NCBI GenBank assembly: GCA_005885325.1
Contig: VAYX01000049.1
Span: forward strand, 1 to 15,122
Length of the DNA: 15,122 nt
Source of the DNA: Actinomycetota bacterium
GTDB taxonomy: Bacteria; Actinomycetota; UBA4738; HRBIN12
Direction of reading: 5' to 3'
Part shown: piece by piece, positions 1 through 5,493 of the stretch
How positions within the stretch are numbered: the stretch's first letter is position 1
Layout: every line of letters starts with the position of its first letter
The notes under the pieces: model-generated
Databases searched by the model: none
The model's input: the letters and a program-made list of their open reading frames with translations, nothing else
Told to the model about the DNA's origin: nothing
Position numbers and translations under genes: made by a program

Positions 1-1515
1 GAGATCGGGGCGGTGAAGTACCGGGGCGGTGAGCGGGTCGGGGTGTTCGAGACGCTCGTGGACCCCGGAACATCGATCCCCAGGTTCATCACCCACCTCA
101 CCGGCATCGATGACGCGACCGTCCGCGACGCACCGGCCCTGGAATGGGCGCTCCCGGGCTTCGTCGAGTTCGCGCGGGGGTGCGTGTTCGTGGCACACAA
201 CGCACGGTTCGATTTCACGTTCCTGAACGCGAGCCTGGTTCGCCTGGACTACGAGCCGTTTCCACCGCCACCCGTGTGCACGGCACGGCTGGCTCGCCGC
301 GTCGTATGGCCCGAGGTGCCGAACGTGCGGCTCCAGACGCTCGCCGAGTACTTCCGGACCGGCGCGCGGCCCACGCACCGGGCCCTCCCAGACGCGGCGG
401 CGTGCGCCGAGGTCTTCCACGGCCTCCTCGACCTCGGCGGCCGGCTGGGGATCCTCACTCTCGGTGACCTCCACGGCGCCGTGACGGCACGAGGACGTCC
501 GAACTTCGGGAAGATCCGGCTCGCCGACCATCTTCCCCGGGGACCCGGGGTCTACCTGTTCAAGGGCCGCGACGGCCGAGTGCTCTACGTGGGCAAGTCG
601 AAGGACATCCGTGGCCGGGTGAAGAGCTACTTCTACGGCGACTCCCGCAAGCAGGTCCAAGATCTCCTCACCGAGACCGTCGCCGTGGACGGGATCCGGT
701 GCGGCTCCGAGCTCGAGGCCCTGGTGCTCGAAGCCCGGCTGATCCGGTCGCACCGGCCCGCGCACAACCGTAGGGGCAAGCGCTGGCGCCGGTACGCGTA
801 CCTGAAGGTGGACACGGCGGACGCGTTTCCCCGCATCAAGGTGGTCCGCGAGCCGAAGGGCGAGGGTGCGTTCCTCGGGCCCTTCGGCACGGCCGAGCTG
901 GCCCGGCTGGCCAAGGAGGCGCTGGAGGACGCGTTCCCCATCCGCCGGTGCACGAAGGCCATGCGGGCCTCCACCACGTTCTCGGCCTGCGCGCTCGGCG
1001 AGATGGGTCGCTGCGTCGCCCCCTGCGACGGCCGCGTGAGCCTCGAGCGCTACGGAGAGCTCGTCCGGAGCCTCCTCTCCTCCCTTTCGTCTCCGGGCGG
1101 GCTCCTCGCGGCGCTCGAGGTGCGGATGGACCATCTCGCCGGGCAGGAACGGTTCGAGGAGGCGGCGCTGGCCCGCGACCGGCTGCGCGCGCTGGCCGAC
1201 GCCCTCGCACAGGACCGCGTTGACGAGTGGCTGCTCCGGCCGGGGCGCCTCGAGCTTCGCGACGCCGCCGCCAACCGGCTCCCCCTGGCCGGCGGCGCGC
1301 TGGTGCAGGGCGGCGACGAGCTGCCCATCCCCCGTCCGTGCCCAAGGGAGCGGGCCGACGAGCTCGCGGCGGTCCGTTCGTGGCTCCTCCACAACCCCGT
1401 CCGGGTGGAGCGGGCCGACCGTCCTCCCGCGGAGCCGGTGGAGGGCGGCGCGGCCCTCCACCGGCTCCTCACGCGACTCCGCTCCGCCGACCGGGCTCGC
1501 GAAGGCGCCCACTAG
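1..1515 (+). CDS. DEDD exonuclease / UvrC-like GIY-YIG nuclease fusion (5' partial)
   Basis: The reading frame is open from base 1 and the first codons (E-I-G-A-V) match the interior of a DnaQ-type exonuclease, so the true start and the Exo I D-x-E motif lie upstream of the window; the GTG at 13 is unlikely to be the start. Domains seen: exonuclease remainder with Exo II (H-N-A-R-F-D, about codons 66-71) and Exo III (H-x4-D, about codons 126-131); then a GIY-YIG domain (G-P-G-V-Y-L-F and L-Y-V-G-K-S, about codons 181-200); then four Cys at bases 949, 988, 1012 and 1024 (C-x12-C-x7-C-x3-C), as in UvrC; then a UVR-like helix (F-E-E-A-A-L-A-R-D). The UvrC C-terminal RNase H-like nuclease and HhH domains are absent, so it resembles Cho more than UvrC. 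Known for the family: such fusions occur in actinobacteria. Inferred role: DNA repair, with 3' incision by GIY-YIG plus exonucleolytic processing. Its stop codon overlaps the -10 element of the next gene. Confidence 0.9.
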   Translation, partial: EIGAVKYRGGERVGVFETLVDPGTSIPRFITHLTGIDDATVRDAPALEWALPGFVEFARGCVFVAHNARFDFTFLNASLVRLDYEPFPPPPVCTARLARRVVWPEVPNVRLQTLAEYFRTGARPTHRALPDAAACAEVFHGLLDLGGRLGILTLGDLHGAVTARGRPNFGKIRLADHLPRGPGVYLFKGRDGRVLYVGKSKDIRGRVKSYFYGDSRKQVQDLLTETVAVDGIRCGSELEALVLEARLIRSHRPAHNRRGKRWRRYAYLKVDTADAFPRIKVVREPKGEGAFLGPFGTAELARLAKEALEDAFPIRRCTKAMRASTTFSACALGEMGRCVAPCDGRVSLERYGELVRSLLSSLSSPGGLLAALEVRMDHLAGQERFEEAALARDRLRALADALAQDRVDEWLLRPGRLELRDAAANRLPLAGGALVQGGDELPIPRPCPRERADELAAVRSWLLHNPVRVERADRPPAEPVEGGAALHRLLTRLRSADRAREGAH

Positions 1516-1518
1516 ACT
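1513..1518 (+). promoter_or_regulatory. Putative -10 of a leaderless thiolase promoter
   Basis: TAGACT fits TAnnnT and is followed by 6 nt and then the GTG start at 1525, the geometry of actinobacterial leaderless transcripts. No Shine-Dalgarno is seen before this GTG, and no clear -35 is visible. The element contains the stop codon of the upstream gene. Confidence 0.4.
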
Positions 1519-1524
1519 GTTCGC

Positions 1525-2703
1525 GTGGAGACCGCGGTCATCCTGGATGGCGCGAGAACCCCGATCGGCAAGTTCCTCGGCGCGTTCTCGGAGATTTCCG
1601 CCGTCGAGCTCGGCACGCTCGCGGCCCGGGAGGCGATGGGGCGGGCCGGGGTCCCGCCCGATGAGATCGACCAGACGATCATGGGCCACGCCCGCCAGGC
1701 CGGGAACGGGCCGAACACCGGACGGCAGGTCTCGGTCCGAGCCGGCGTGCCGAACGAGGTCTCCGCCTACAACGTCAACATCGCCTGCGGCTCCGGGATG
1801 AAGGCCGTCCAGCTCGCGGCGCAGCAGATCACGCTGGGCGATGCGGAGGTGGTCCTGGCCGGCGGCATGGAGAACATGACCCGCGTCCCGTACCTCCTCG
1901 ACCGGATGCGCACCGGCTACCGCGCGGGAGACGCGACGGCGTACGACGCGATGTACCGGGACGGCCTCCTGGACCCCCTCTGCGGGCTCATCATGGGCGA
2001 GACCGCTGAAAACCTCGTCGACCTCTACGACATCACCCGGCAGGAGCAGGACGAGTTCGCCCTGGAGTCGCAGCAGAAGGCCGAGGCGGCGAAGGATCGC
2101 CGGGCGGCCGAGACCTTCCCCGTCGAGGCCCCCGATCCGAAGGGCAAGGGCACGATCACGGTGACCGCGGACGAGCATCCGCGCCCCGACACCACGCTCG
2201 AACGACTCGCCGCGTTGGCGCCGGTCTTCCGGGAGAACGGAAGCGTGACGGCGGGCAACTCCTCCGGGATCACGGACGGCGCGGCCGCCCTGGTGCTGAT
2301 GTCCGCGTCGCGGGCCGCCGCCGAAGGGCGTCAGCCGCTCGCGCGGATCGCCGGGATGTCCTGGGCCGGCGTGGACCCGGCCGTCATGGGCATCGGTCCG
2401 GTCCCGGCCACGAAGAAGGTGCTGGAGAAGACGGGCCTGTCGCTGGCCGACATCGACGTGATCGAGATCAACGAGGCGTTCGCCGCGCAGGTCATCGCGT
2501 GCGAGCGGGACCTCAAGTTCGATCGCGACAAGCTGAACCCAAGGGGCGGCGGCATCGCCCTCGGACATCCGATCGGGATGAGCGGCGCGCGCCTCCTCCT
2601 GACCCTCGCGTACGAGATGCGCGAGGGGGGCCACGCGCTCGGCCTGGCCACGCTGTGTATCTCGGGCGGCCAGGGCCTCGCCGTGATCCTGGAGCGCGGG
2701 TGA
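1525..2703 (+). CDS. Acetyl-CoA C-acetyltransferase (thiolase)
   Basis: This 392-aa protein has the standard thiolase length. It interconverts two acetyl-CoA (or acyl-CoA plus acetyl-CoA) with acetoacetyl-CoA or 3-ketoacyl-CoA in the cytoplasm. The acyl-accepting Cys is C88 (N-I-A-C-G-S-G), the N-E-A-F motif is present, the catalytic His is H348 (A-L-G-H-P-I-G) and the second acid/base Cys is C378 (C-I-S-G-G-Q-G); these spacings match biosynthetic-type thiolases. The last motif has Ser where CIGGG is more usual, a tolerated change. The start is GTG at 1525 because M/V-E-T-A-V-I-L-D-G-A-R-T-P is the normal N-terminus; there is no SD and a -10-like hexamer sits 6 nt upstream, suggesting leaderless translation. 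Whether it makes acetoacetyl-CoA (e.g. for polyhydroxyalkanoate or ketone metabolism) or works in beta-oxidation cannot be told. The Lrp-type gene follows after 30 nt. Confidence 0.95.
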   Translation: METAVILDGARTPIGKFLGAFSEISAVELGTLAAREAMGRAGVPPDEIDQTIMGHARQAGNGPNTGRQVSVRAGVPNEVSAYNVNIACGSGMKAVQLAAQQITLGDAEVVLAGGMENMTRVPYLLDRMRTGYRAGDATAYDAMYRDGLLDPLCGLIMGETAENLVDLYDITRQEQDEFALESQQKAEAAKDRRAAETFPVEAPDPKGKGTITVTADEHPRPDTTLERLAALAPVFRENGSVTAGNSSGITDGAAALVLMSASRAAAEGRQPLARIAGMSWAGVDPAVMGIGPVPATKKVLEKTGLSLADIDVIEINEAFAAQVIACERDLKFDRDKLNPRGGGIALGHPIGMSGARLLLTLAYEMREGGHALGLATLCISGGQGLAVILERG

Positions 2704-2733
2704 GCCGCGCGGCCCGGGGGGAAAGGAACTGAG

Positions 2734-3018
2734 ATGGTCCATGCGGTCGTCCTCATCCAGTGCGAGATCGACGAGATCCCCGAGGCGGCCGAGGCCATCG
2801 CCGGCATCGACGGCGTGAGCGAGGTCTATTCCGTGGCCGGGGAATTCGACCTCGTGGCCGTGGTGCGCGTGGTCAACCACGACGACCTGGCCACGGTAAT
2901 CCCCCAAGGGATCGCCAAGGTCGAGGGGATCGTGCGGACCGAGACCCTGATCGCCTTCCAGGTCTACTCCAAGCACGACCTGGAGCGCCTGTTCTCGATC
3001 GGCTTCGACGAGTCCTAG
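2734..3018 (+). CDS. Stand-alone Lrp/AsnC ligand-binding (RAM) domain protein
   Basis: This 94-aa protein is a single beta-alpha-beta-beta-alpha-beta RAM domain (M-V-H-A-V-V-L-I at the start, G-V-S-E-V-Y-S-V-A-G-E-F-D-L about 28-41, I-V-R-T-E-T-L-I-A-F near 70-79). The N-terminal helix-turn-helix of full Lrp/AsnC regulators is missing, so it cannot bind DNA by itself in the usual way. Family knowledge: such small proteins form octamers that bind amino acids or other small effectors and may partner with full-length Lrp proteins. The ATG at 2734 is preceded by GAAAGGA (2721-2727) at 6 nt. It lies 30 nt after the thiolase and is probably co-transcribed with it, suggesting (inference) an effector-sensing role linked to acyl-CoA or amino-acid status. 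Its TAG overlaps the TAG of the convergent reductase gene. Confidence 0.9.
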   Translation: MVHAVVLIQCEIDEIPEAAEAIAGIDGVSEVYSVAGEFDLVAVVRVVNHDDLATVIPQGIAKVEGIVRTETLIAFQVYSKHDLERLFSIGFDES

Positions 3019-3389
3019 CCCTCGGGGAGCTCGATGGCGACGGGGAGGGAGGCATCCCGCCACTCGTCCAGGTCGCCCGTGTAACGCGGCCGATACTTCT
3101 GCACCAGGACCCGACGGGCCAGTTCGTCCTCCTCCGGGTCCTCGACGACGGAGGCCCGGCAGATCATGTCGCGATCGCCGATCCGAAGGCCGACCGTCGG
3201 ATTGACCCGGATGTTCTTTACCCAGTCGCTGGCGTCGCCGCCACCGGAGAGCATGTAGACCCTGCCCTCGTGGAGAGCGAACCAGATCTCGATCGTGTGG
3301 GGACGGCCGGACGACCTTCCCGTCGTGGTCACGTAGCAGAAGTCGAGCTCGGAGAGCTCTGCTTCCTCCACGGCTACCGGATGACCCAC
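3015..3389 (-). CDS. Deazaflavin (F420)-type PNPOx-like reductase
   Basis: This protein of about 124 aa (GTG at 3389) shows the split-barrel flavin/deazaflavin family pattern: C-Y-V-T-T-T-G-R-S-S-G-R-P-H-T-I-E-I-W-F near residues 18-37 and L-S-G-G-G-D-A-S-D-W-V-K-N-I-R-V-N-P near 47-64. Family knowledge: relatives use coenzyme F420 (or flavin) to reduce quinones and other electrophiles, and G-R-x-x-G-x-P/H with the W-x-x-N-I/L-x-x-N-P motif is typical. The substrate is unknown. It is the last gene of the five-gene minus-strand operon. GTG 3389 would overlap the upstream membrane-peptide gene by 16 nt; an alternative GTG at 3371 lies just after that gene's stop. Neither has a strong SD, so the exact start is uncertain, but all family motifs are downstream of both. 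Its TAG shares C-T-A-G with the stop of the convergent RAM gene. Confidence 0.82.
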   Translation of the reverse strand: MGHPVAVEEAELSELDFCYVTTTGRSSGRPHTIEIWFALHEGRVYMLSGGGDASDWVKNIRVNPTVGLRIGDRDMICRASVVEDPEEDELARRVLVQKYRPRYTGDLDEWRDASLPVAIELPEG

Positions 3390-3481
3390 ATCACCAACGC
3401 CACGATCACGACGATGGCCGCCACCAGCATGACGATGTCGGCCGCCTTCACCTTCCCCGGCCGCATCGCGTTGAAGCCCAC
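3374..3481 (-). CDS. 35-aa single-pass membrane peptide
   Basis: This is a short open frame from GTG 3481 to TAG 3374. It encodes a basic N-terminus (R-P-G-K-V-K at about 7-12) followed by an unbroken hydrophobic helix (about residues 15-33, rich in I, V, A, M) and a terminal Arg, consistent with a single transmembrane segment. An SD-like GAGAGGGG (3487-3494) lies 5 nt upstream, which supports this GTG rather than the internal ATG at 3466. It begins 1 nt after the stop of the preceding gene and overlaps the next start, so it is embedded in an operon and probably translationally coupled. No homologous family is recognised. It may anchor or modulate a partner from this operon, but that is inference. 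Confidence 0.6.
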   Translation of the reverse strand: MGFNAMRPGKVKAADIVMLVAAIVVIVALVMWVIR

Positions 3482-3482
3482 G

Positions 3483-3719
3483 TCAGCCCCTCTCAGCAGG
3501 ACCGGGGAGCCGGTAGTACTCGCGGAACTTGGCCTCCGACAGCCAGTACGCGTGCTGGCGGACCGTCGAGGCGTACGTTCGGGCCTCGGTCTCGTCGCTG
3601 CATGCGCGGGTCGAGACCTCACGGCCGGAAGGATCAAGGATCACGACGACCAGACCCGCTTCCTCCTGGCGGACGTCGACGCGGTAGCCGTTCGCTTCTC
3701 GGGCGTTCGCGGCGTCGCT
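3483..3719 (-). CDS. Small unknown protein with unresolved start (possible frameshifted extension of the zinc-ribbon gene)
   Basis: The frame ending at TGA 3483 encodes a plausible compact domain: N-G-Y-R-V-D-V-R-Q-E-E-A-G, L-V-V-V-I-L-D-P-S-G-R-E-V, then helices (E-T-E-A-R-T-Y-A-S-T-V-R-Q-H) and F-R-E-Y-Y-R-L. The pattern suggests a beta-hairpin followed by two helices. Third codon positions are mostly G/C from immediately after the zinc-ribbon stop (3718). There is no ATG, GTG or TTG in frame between that stop and GTG 3644, which lies inside the second beta strand. A strong AGGAGGA (3661-3667) precedes an in-frame CTG at 3653 by 7 nt, so a CTG start (56 aa) is possible; otherwise a +1 frameshift would fuse this domain to the zinc-ribbon protein. 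The coordinates mark the whole coding-like stretch, not a proven start. Family not recognised. Confidence 0.55.
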   Translation of the reverse strand, partial: SDAANAREANGYRVDVRQEEAGLVVVILDPSGREVSTRACSDETEARTYASTVRQHAYWLSEAKFREYYRLPGPAERG

Positions 3720-3999
3720 ACGTTCCGTGGCCGCGCTCCAACCGCTCGAGATGGTCCCGGATCCGAGCGATGACCGAGTCGATGTCCAAGACGAACTCGG
3801 GTTCGATGTCGGCCACCTTCTCCAGCGCGTTCTCGAGGGTGTTCCCGGCCGCCTCGGCGTCTCGGAGCGAATCCACCAAGACGACCGCGTAGTCGGCCTG
3901 GAACGGCTTCCCATCCCAGGGGCAACGGCCTCCGTTCCTGATCACCTGCTCCACCAGGAACTCGCGCCCGCACCGCCGGCACGTCCCCTTGATCTTCAC
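3718..3999 (-). CDS. Small zinc-ribbon protein
   Basis: This 93-aa protein begins at GTG 3999 with an excellent SD (GAAGGAG, 4004-4010) and shares a GTGA overlap with the stop of the receiver gene upstream, implying translational coupling. The N-terminus carries C-x2-C (C7, C10) and a C-P-W-D-G motif (C26), i.e. a zinc-ribbon-like fold in which the expected fourth Cys is Asp29. The rest (about 45-90) is acidic and helical, probably a helical hairpin or short coiled coil (E-N-A-L-E-K-V-A-D, then V-I-A-R-I-R-D-H-L-E-R-L-E-R). The function is not known. Adjacency to a receiver-like protein suggests signalling or protein-protein interaction rather than catalysis. It may continue into the next frame by frameshift (see the neighbouring entry). 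Confidence 0.75.
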   Translation of the reverse strand: MKIKGTCRRCGREFLVEQVIRNGGRCPWDGKPFQADYAVVLVDSLRDAEAAGNTLENALEKVADIEPEFVLDIDSVIARIRDHLERLERGHGT

Positions 4000-4382
4000 G
4001 CGCGCTCCTTCGCCGTCACGAGCTCGAGCACGCGGTCGGCGAGCTCGAACGGATCGATGGGCCGTACGAACCAGGCGTCGGCCCCCGACCAGTTGGCCAA
4101 CCACTCGTCCTGGCGGCGTTCCAGGAGGATCACGATGGCGCCGGGATACGGCTCGTTCGCACCCCGCAGGTCCCGTGCCAGAGCGAACGCGCCCATCCGG
4201 GAAGCGATCTCGTCGGCCACCACGGCATCCGGGCGTTCCCGCCAGGCCTTCCTCCGCCCGTCCTCGCCGTCCGATGCCTCGATGAACTCCAACCGCTCGC
4301 CCAAGCGCCGTTCGATGTTGGCGACCGCCAGCCGGGTCAGGGTCCGCGACTCCGGGTCCGGGGAAACGAGCAGGACCTTCAC
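3996..4382 (-). CDS. Degenerate response-regulator receiver (REC) domain protein
   Basis: This is a stand-alone REC-like domain of 128 aa without an output domain. The start is taken as GTG 4382 because V-K-V-L-L-V-S-P-D-P is the usual first strand of REC domains and TAGGAT lies 7 nt before it (leaderless geometry); an ATG at 4391 is the alternative. The predicted fold follows (beta/alpha)5. D9 sits in the acidic pocket and D57 (V-V-A-D-E) is at the phospho-acceptor position. However, the conserved Thr/Ser after strand 4 is Glu (V-I-L-L-E-R-R), and the conserved Lys of the K-P motif is Arg (F-V-R-P-I-D). This makes it an atypical receiver that may not be switched by ordinary phosphorylation. 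It is the first gene of the minus-strand operon, overlaps the zinc-ribbon gene by GTGA, and is divergent from the aquaporin gene. Confidence 0.75.
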   Translation of the reverse strand: MKVLLVSPDPESRTLTRLAVANIERRLGERLEFIEASDGEDGRRKAWRERPDAVVADEIASRMGAFALARDLRGANEPYPGAIVILLERRQDEWLANWSGADAWFVRPIDPFELADRVLELVTAKERA

Positions 4383-4389
4383 GGGCGGC

Positions 4390-4395
4390 ATCCTA
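4390..4395 (-). promoter_or_regulatory. Putative -10 of the receiver operon (leaderless)
   Basis: On the minus strand TAGGAT is followed by 7 nt and then GTG 4382. It matches TAnnnT-N6-8-start seen at three other genes here. No convincing -35 was found at 16-18 nt. Confidence 0.35.
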
Positions 4396-4414
4396 CCAAG
4401 GGCTCTCGTGCCCT

Positions 4415-4443
4415 TTGCCCTCTTCCAACGCGTCGGATATCGT
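4415..4443 (+). promoter_or_regulatory. Sigma70-like promoter of the aquaporin gene
   Basis: TTGCCC (4415-4420), a 17-nt spacer and TATCGT (4438-4443) give good spacing and a reasonable match to a housekeeping promoter. Transcription would begin near 4450, leaving a leader of about 20 nt that contains the purine-rich ribosome-binding site at 4458-4467. Confidence 0.5.
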
Positions 4444-4469
4444 CCGGCGGGCCTCTGGGAGGAGGAGCG

Positions 4470-5159
4470 GTGGAGACCACCTGGAAGGCCGCCCTGGCCG
4501 AGTTCATCGGCTCGTTCGGGTTCGTGTTCGTCGGGGCGGGCTCGGTGATCGTGGCCGGCCCCTACGGCAGCGGCCTGCTCGGGGTGGCCCTTGCGACCGG
4601 GTTCGCCGTCGCGGTGATGGTCTCGGTGACCGCTCCGATCTCGGGCGGGCACGTGAATCCGGCCGTCACCATCGGCGTCTGGGTCGCCGGGAAGATCGGA
4701 TCGGCCAGGGCACTGGCCTACGTGGCCGCCCAGTTCGCCGGAGGGATCTTCGCCTCGCTCCTGCTCCGGTTCGTGGTCCCCAGGGCCGTGTGGGAGGCGG
4801 CGAACCTGGGGACGCCGCTGCTCGCGACGGGGATCGGCCAGGGCAAGGGCATCCTGATCGAGGCCGTTCTGGCCTTCTTCTTGGTGTTCACCTTCTTCGC
4901 CACCCTCCTCGACGACCGCGGGCCGTTCCCGCAAGCCGCCGGCCTGACCGTCGGATCGGTGCTCGCCTTCGACATCCTCGTCGCCGGGCCGTTCACCGGC
5001 GGGGCCGTCAGCCCGGTCCGTTCGTTCGGCCCGGCCCTCGTCTCCGGCACCTGGAACGACTGGTGGGTGTACTGGGTGGGACCGGTCGCGGGCGGCGTGA
5101 TCGGCGCGGTCCTGTACTGGTCGGCGTTCATGCGGGACCGGGAGCCCGGTGTCCCGTAG
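4470..5159 (+). CDS. MIP-family channel (aquaporin/glycerol facilitator-like) with SPV second pore motif
   Basis: This 229-aa membrane protein has six hydrophobic helices and two pore half-helices, the normal length for bacterial aquaporins. The first pore motif is canonical (G-G-H-V-N-P-A-V-T; N63-P64-A65). The second, G-G-A-V-S-P-V-R-S-F-G-P-A-L, has S181-P182-V183 in place of N-P-A, while the selectivity-filter Arg (R184) and the S-F-G-P-A tail are kept. The region before it (D-I-L-V-A-G-P-F-T-G-G) resembles tonoplast-type (TIP) sequences more than AqpZ. It should let water and/or small neutral solutes cross the cytoplasmic membrane; the altered loop could change selectivity. The start GTG 4470 is set by the strong purine tract GGGAGGAGGAG at 4458-4467; the spacing of a few nt is short. 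The gene is monocistronic, with its own promoter and a terminator-like hairpin right after the stop. Confidence 0.92.
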   Translation: METTWKAALAEFIGSFGFVFVGAGSVIVAGPYGSGLLGVALATGFAVAVMVSVTAPISGGHVNPAVTIGVWVAGKIGSARALAYVAAQFAGGIFASLLLRFVVPRAVWEAANLGTPLLATGIGQGKGILIEAVLAFFLVFTFFATLLDDRGPFPQAAGLTVGSVLAFDILVAGPFTGGAVSPVRSFGPALVSGTWNDWWVYWVGPVAGGVIGAVLYWSAFMRDREPGVP

Positions 5160-5178
5160 CGAGCCGAGCTACGGCTCG
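5160..5178. terminator. Inverted repeat between convergent genes (possible bidirectional terminator)
   Basis: CGAGCCG (5160-5166) and CGGCTCG (5172-5178) pair perfectly over 7 bp with a 5-nt loop, directly after the aquaporin stop; on the plus strand T-rich bases follow (TATTTC, 5179-5184). The repeat covers the last codons of the convergent small gene. The short T-run makes it a weak intrinsic terminator. Confidence 0.45.
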
Positions 5179-5357
5179 TATTTCGGCTTTGCCGTCGGTC
5201 CCCTCCACGGATAACCCATGGTGTGTTGCCAGCAGTTGGGACCGGGGTTGTAGATGGACAGTTTGGTTCCGCAGACGGTGCAGTTTCGGACAGTGGACGG
5301 GGAACCCGGCCGCCCGGCGGGCTGCTCGTCCTCGTGCTTGGGCGCCTGCTTGGCCAC
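5169..5357 (-). CDS. 62-aa Cys-rich zinc-knuckle-like protein
   Basis: This small protein has a charged, probably disordered N-terminus (about 1-22) and a compact metal-binding-like motif: N-C-T-V-C-G-T-K-L-S-I-Y-N-P-G-P-N-C-W-Q-H, i.e. C26-x2-C29-x12-C42-x2-H45. The C-x2-C-G-x3-L-S-x-Y-N-x-G-x2-C core recalls small zinc motifs found next to helix-turn-helix domains in actinobacteria, but no HTH is present here. The start is GTG 5357, chosen because GGAG lies 7 nt upstream (cggag-ccttcca-GTG) and the upstream codons look non-coding. A promoter-like pair is seen upstream (TAGACG, 17 nt, TATGAT). Its 3' end contains the shared hairpin. A nucleic-acid-binding role is possible, but this is inference and the family is not firmly recognised. 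Confidence 0.6.
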   Translation of the reverse strand: MAKQAPKHEDEQPAGRPGSPSTVRNCTVCGTKLSIYNPGPNCWQHTMGYPWRGPTAKPKYEP

Positions 5358-5397
5358 TGGAAGGCTCCGGGAAGCTGGTCGTCGATGCCTCGAGGCC

Positions 5398-5426
5398 ATC
5401 ATATTCGGGCGATTCCCGGCCGTCTA
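5398..5426 (-). promoter_or_regulatory. Promoter of the 62-aa Cys-rich gene
   Basis: On the minus strand TAGACG (5426-5421) is followed by 17 nt and TATGAT (5403-5398), one mismatch from TATAAT. The predicted start near 5391 leaves about a 34-nt leader before GTG 5357. The 136-nt gap 5358-5493 holds this promoter and the korB hairpin, and no gene was seen in it. Confidence 0.5.
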
Positions 5427-5467
5427 GCTGGACTTTCCGTCCCAGGCGAGGGCTCGTCGGAGCTCGA

Positions 5468-5483
5468 TGCCTCCCCGGAGGCA
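5468..5483 (-). terminator. Hairpin downstream of korB
   Basis: TGCCTCC and GGAGGCA form a perfect inverted repeat (7 bp with a 2-nt loop, realistically 6 bp with a 4-nt loop) 11-26 nt after the korB stop. No T-run follows on the minus strand, so it may be a Rho-assisted or mRNA 3'-stabilising structure rather than a classical terminator. Confidence 0.35.
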
Positions 5484-5493
5484 GGCGCGGACG

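Noticed and set aside
3996..4934. Receiver gene extended upstream to about 312 codons
   Set aside because: The extension is antisense to the aquaporin gene and has no REC character; the first beta strand starts at the GTG at 4382.
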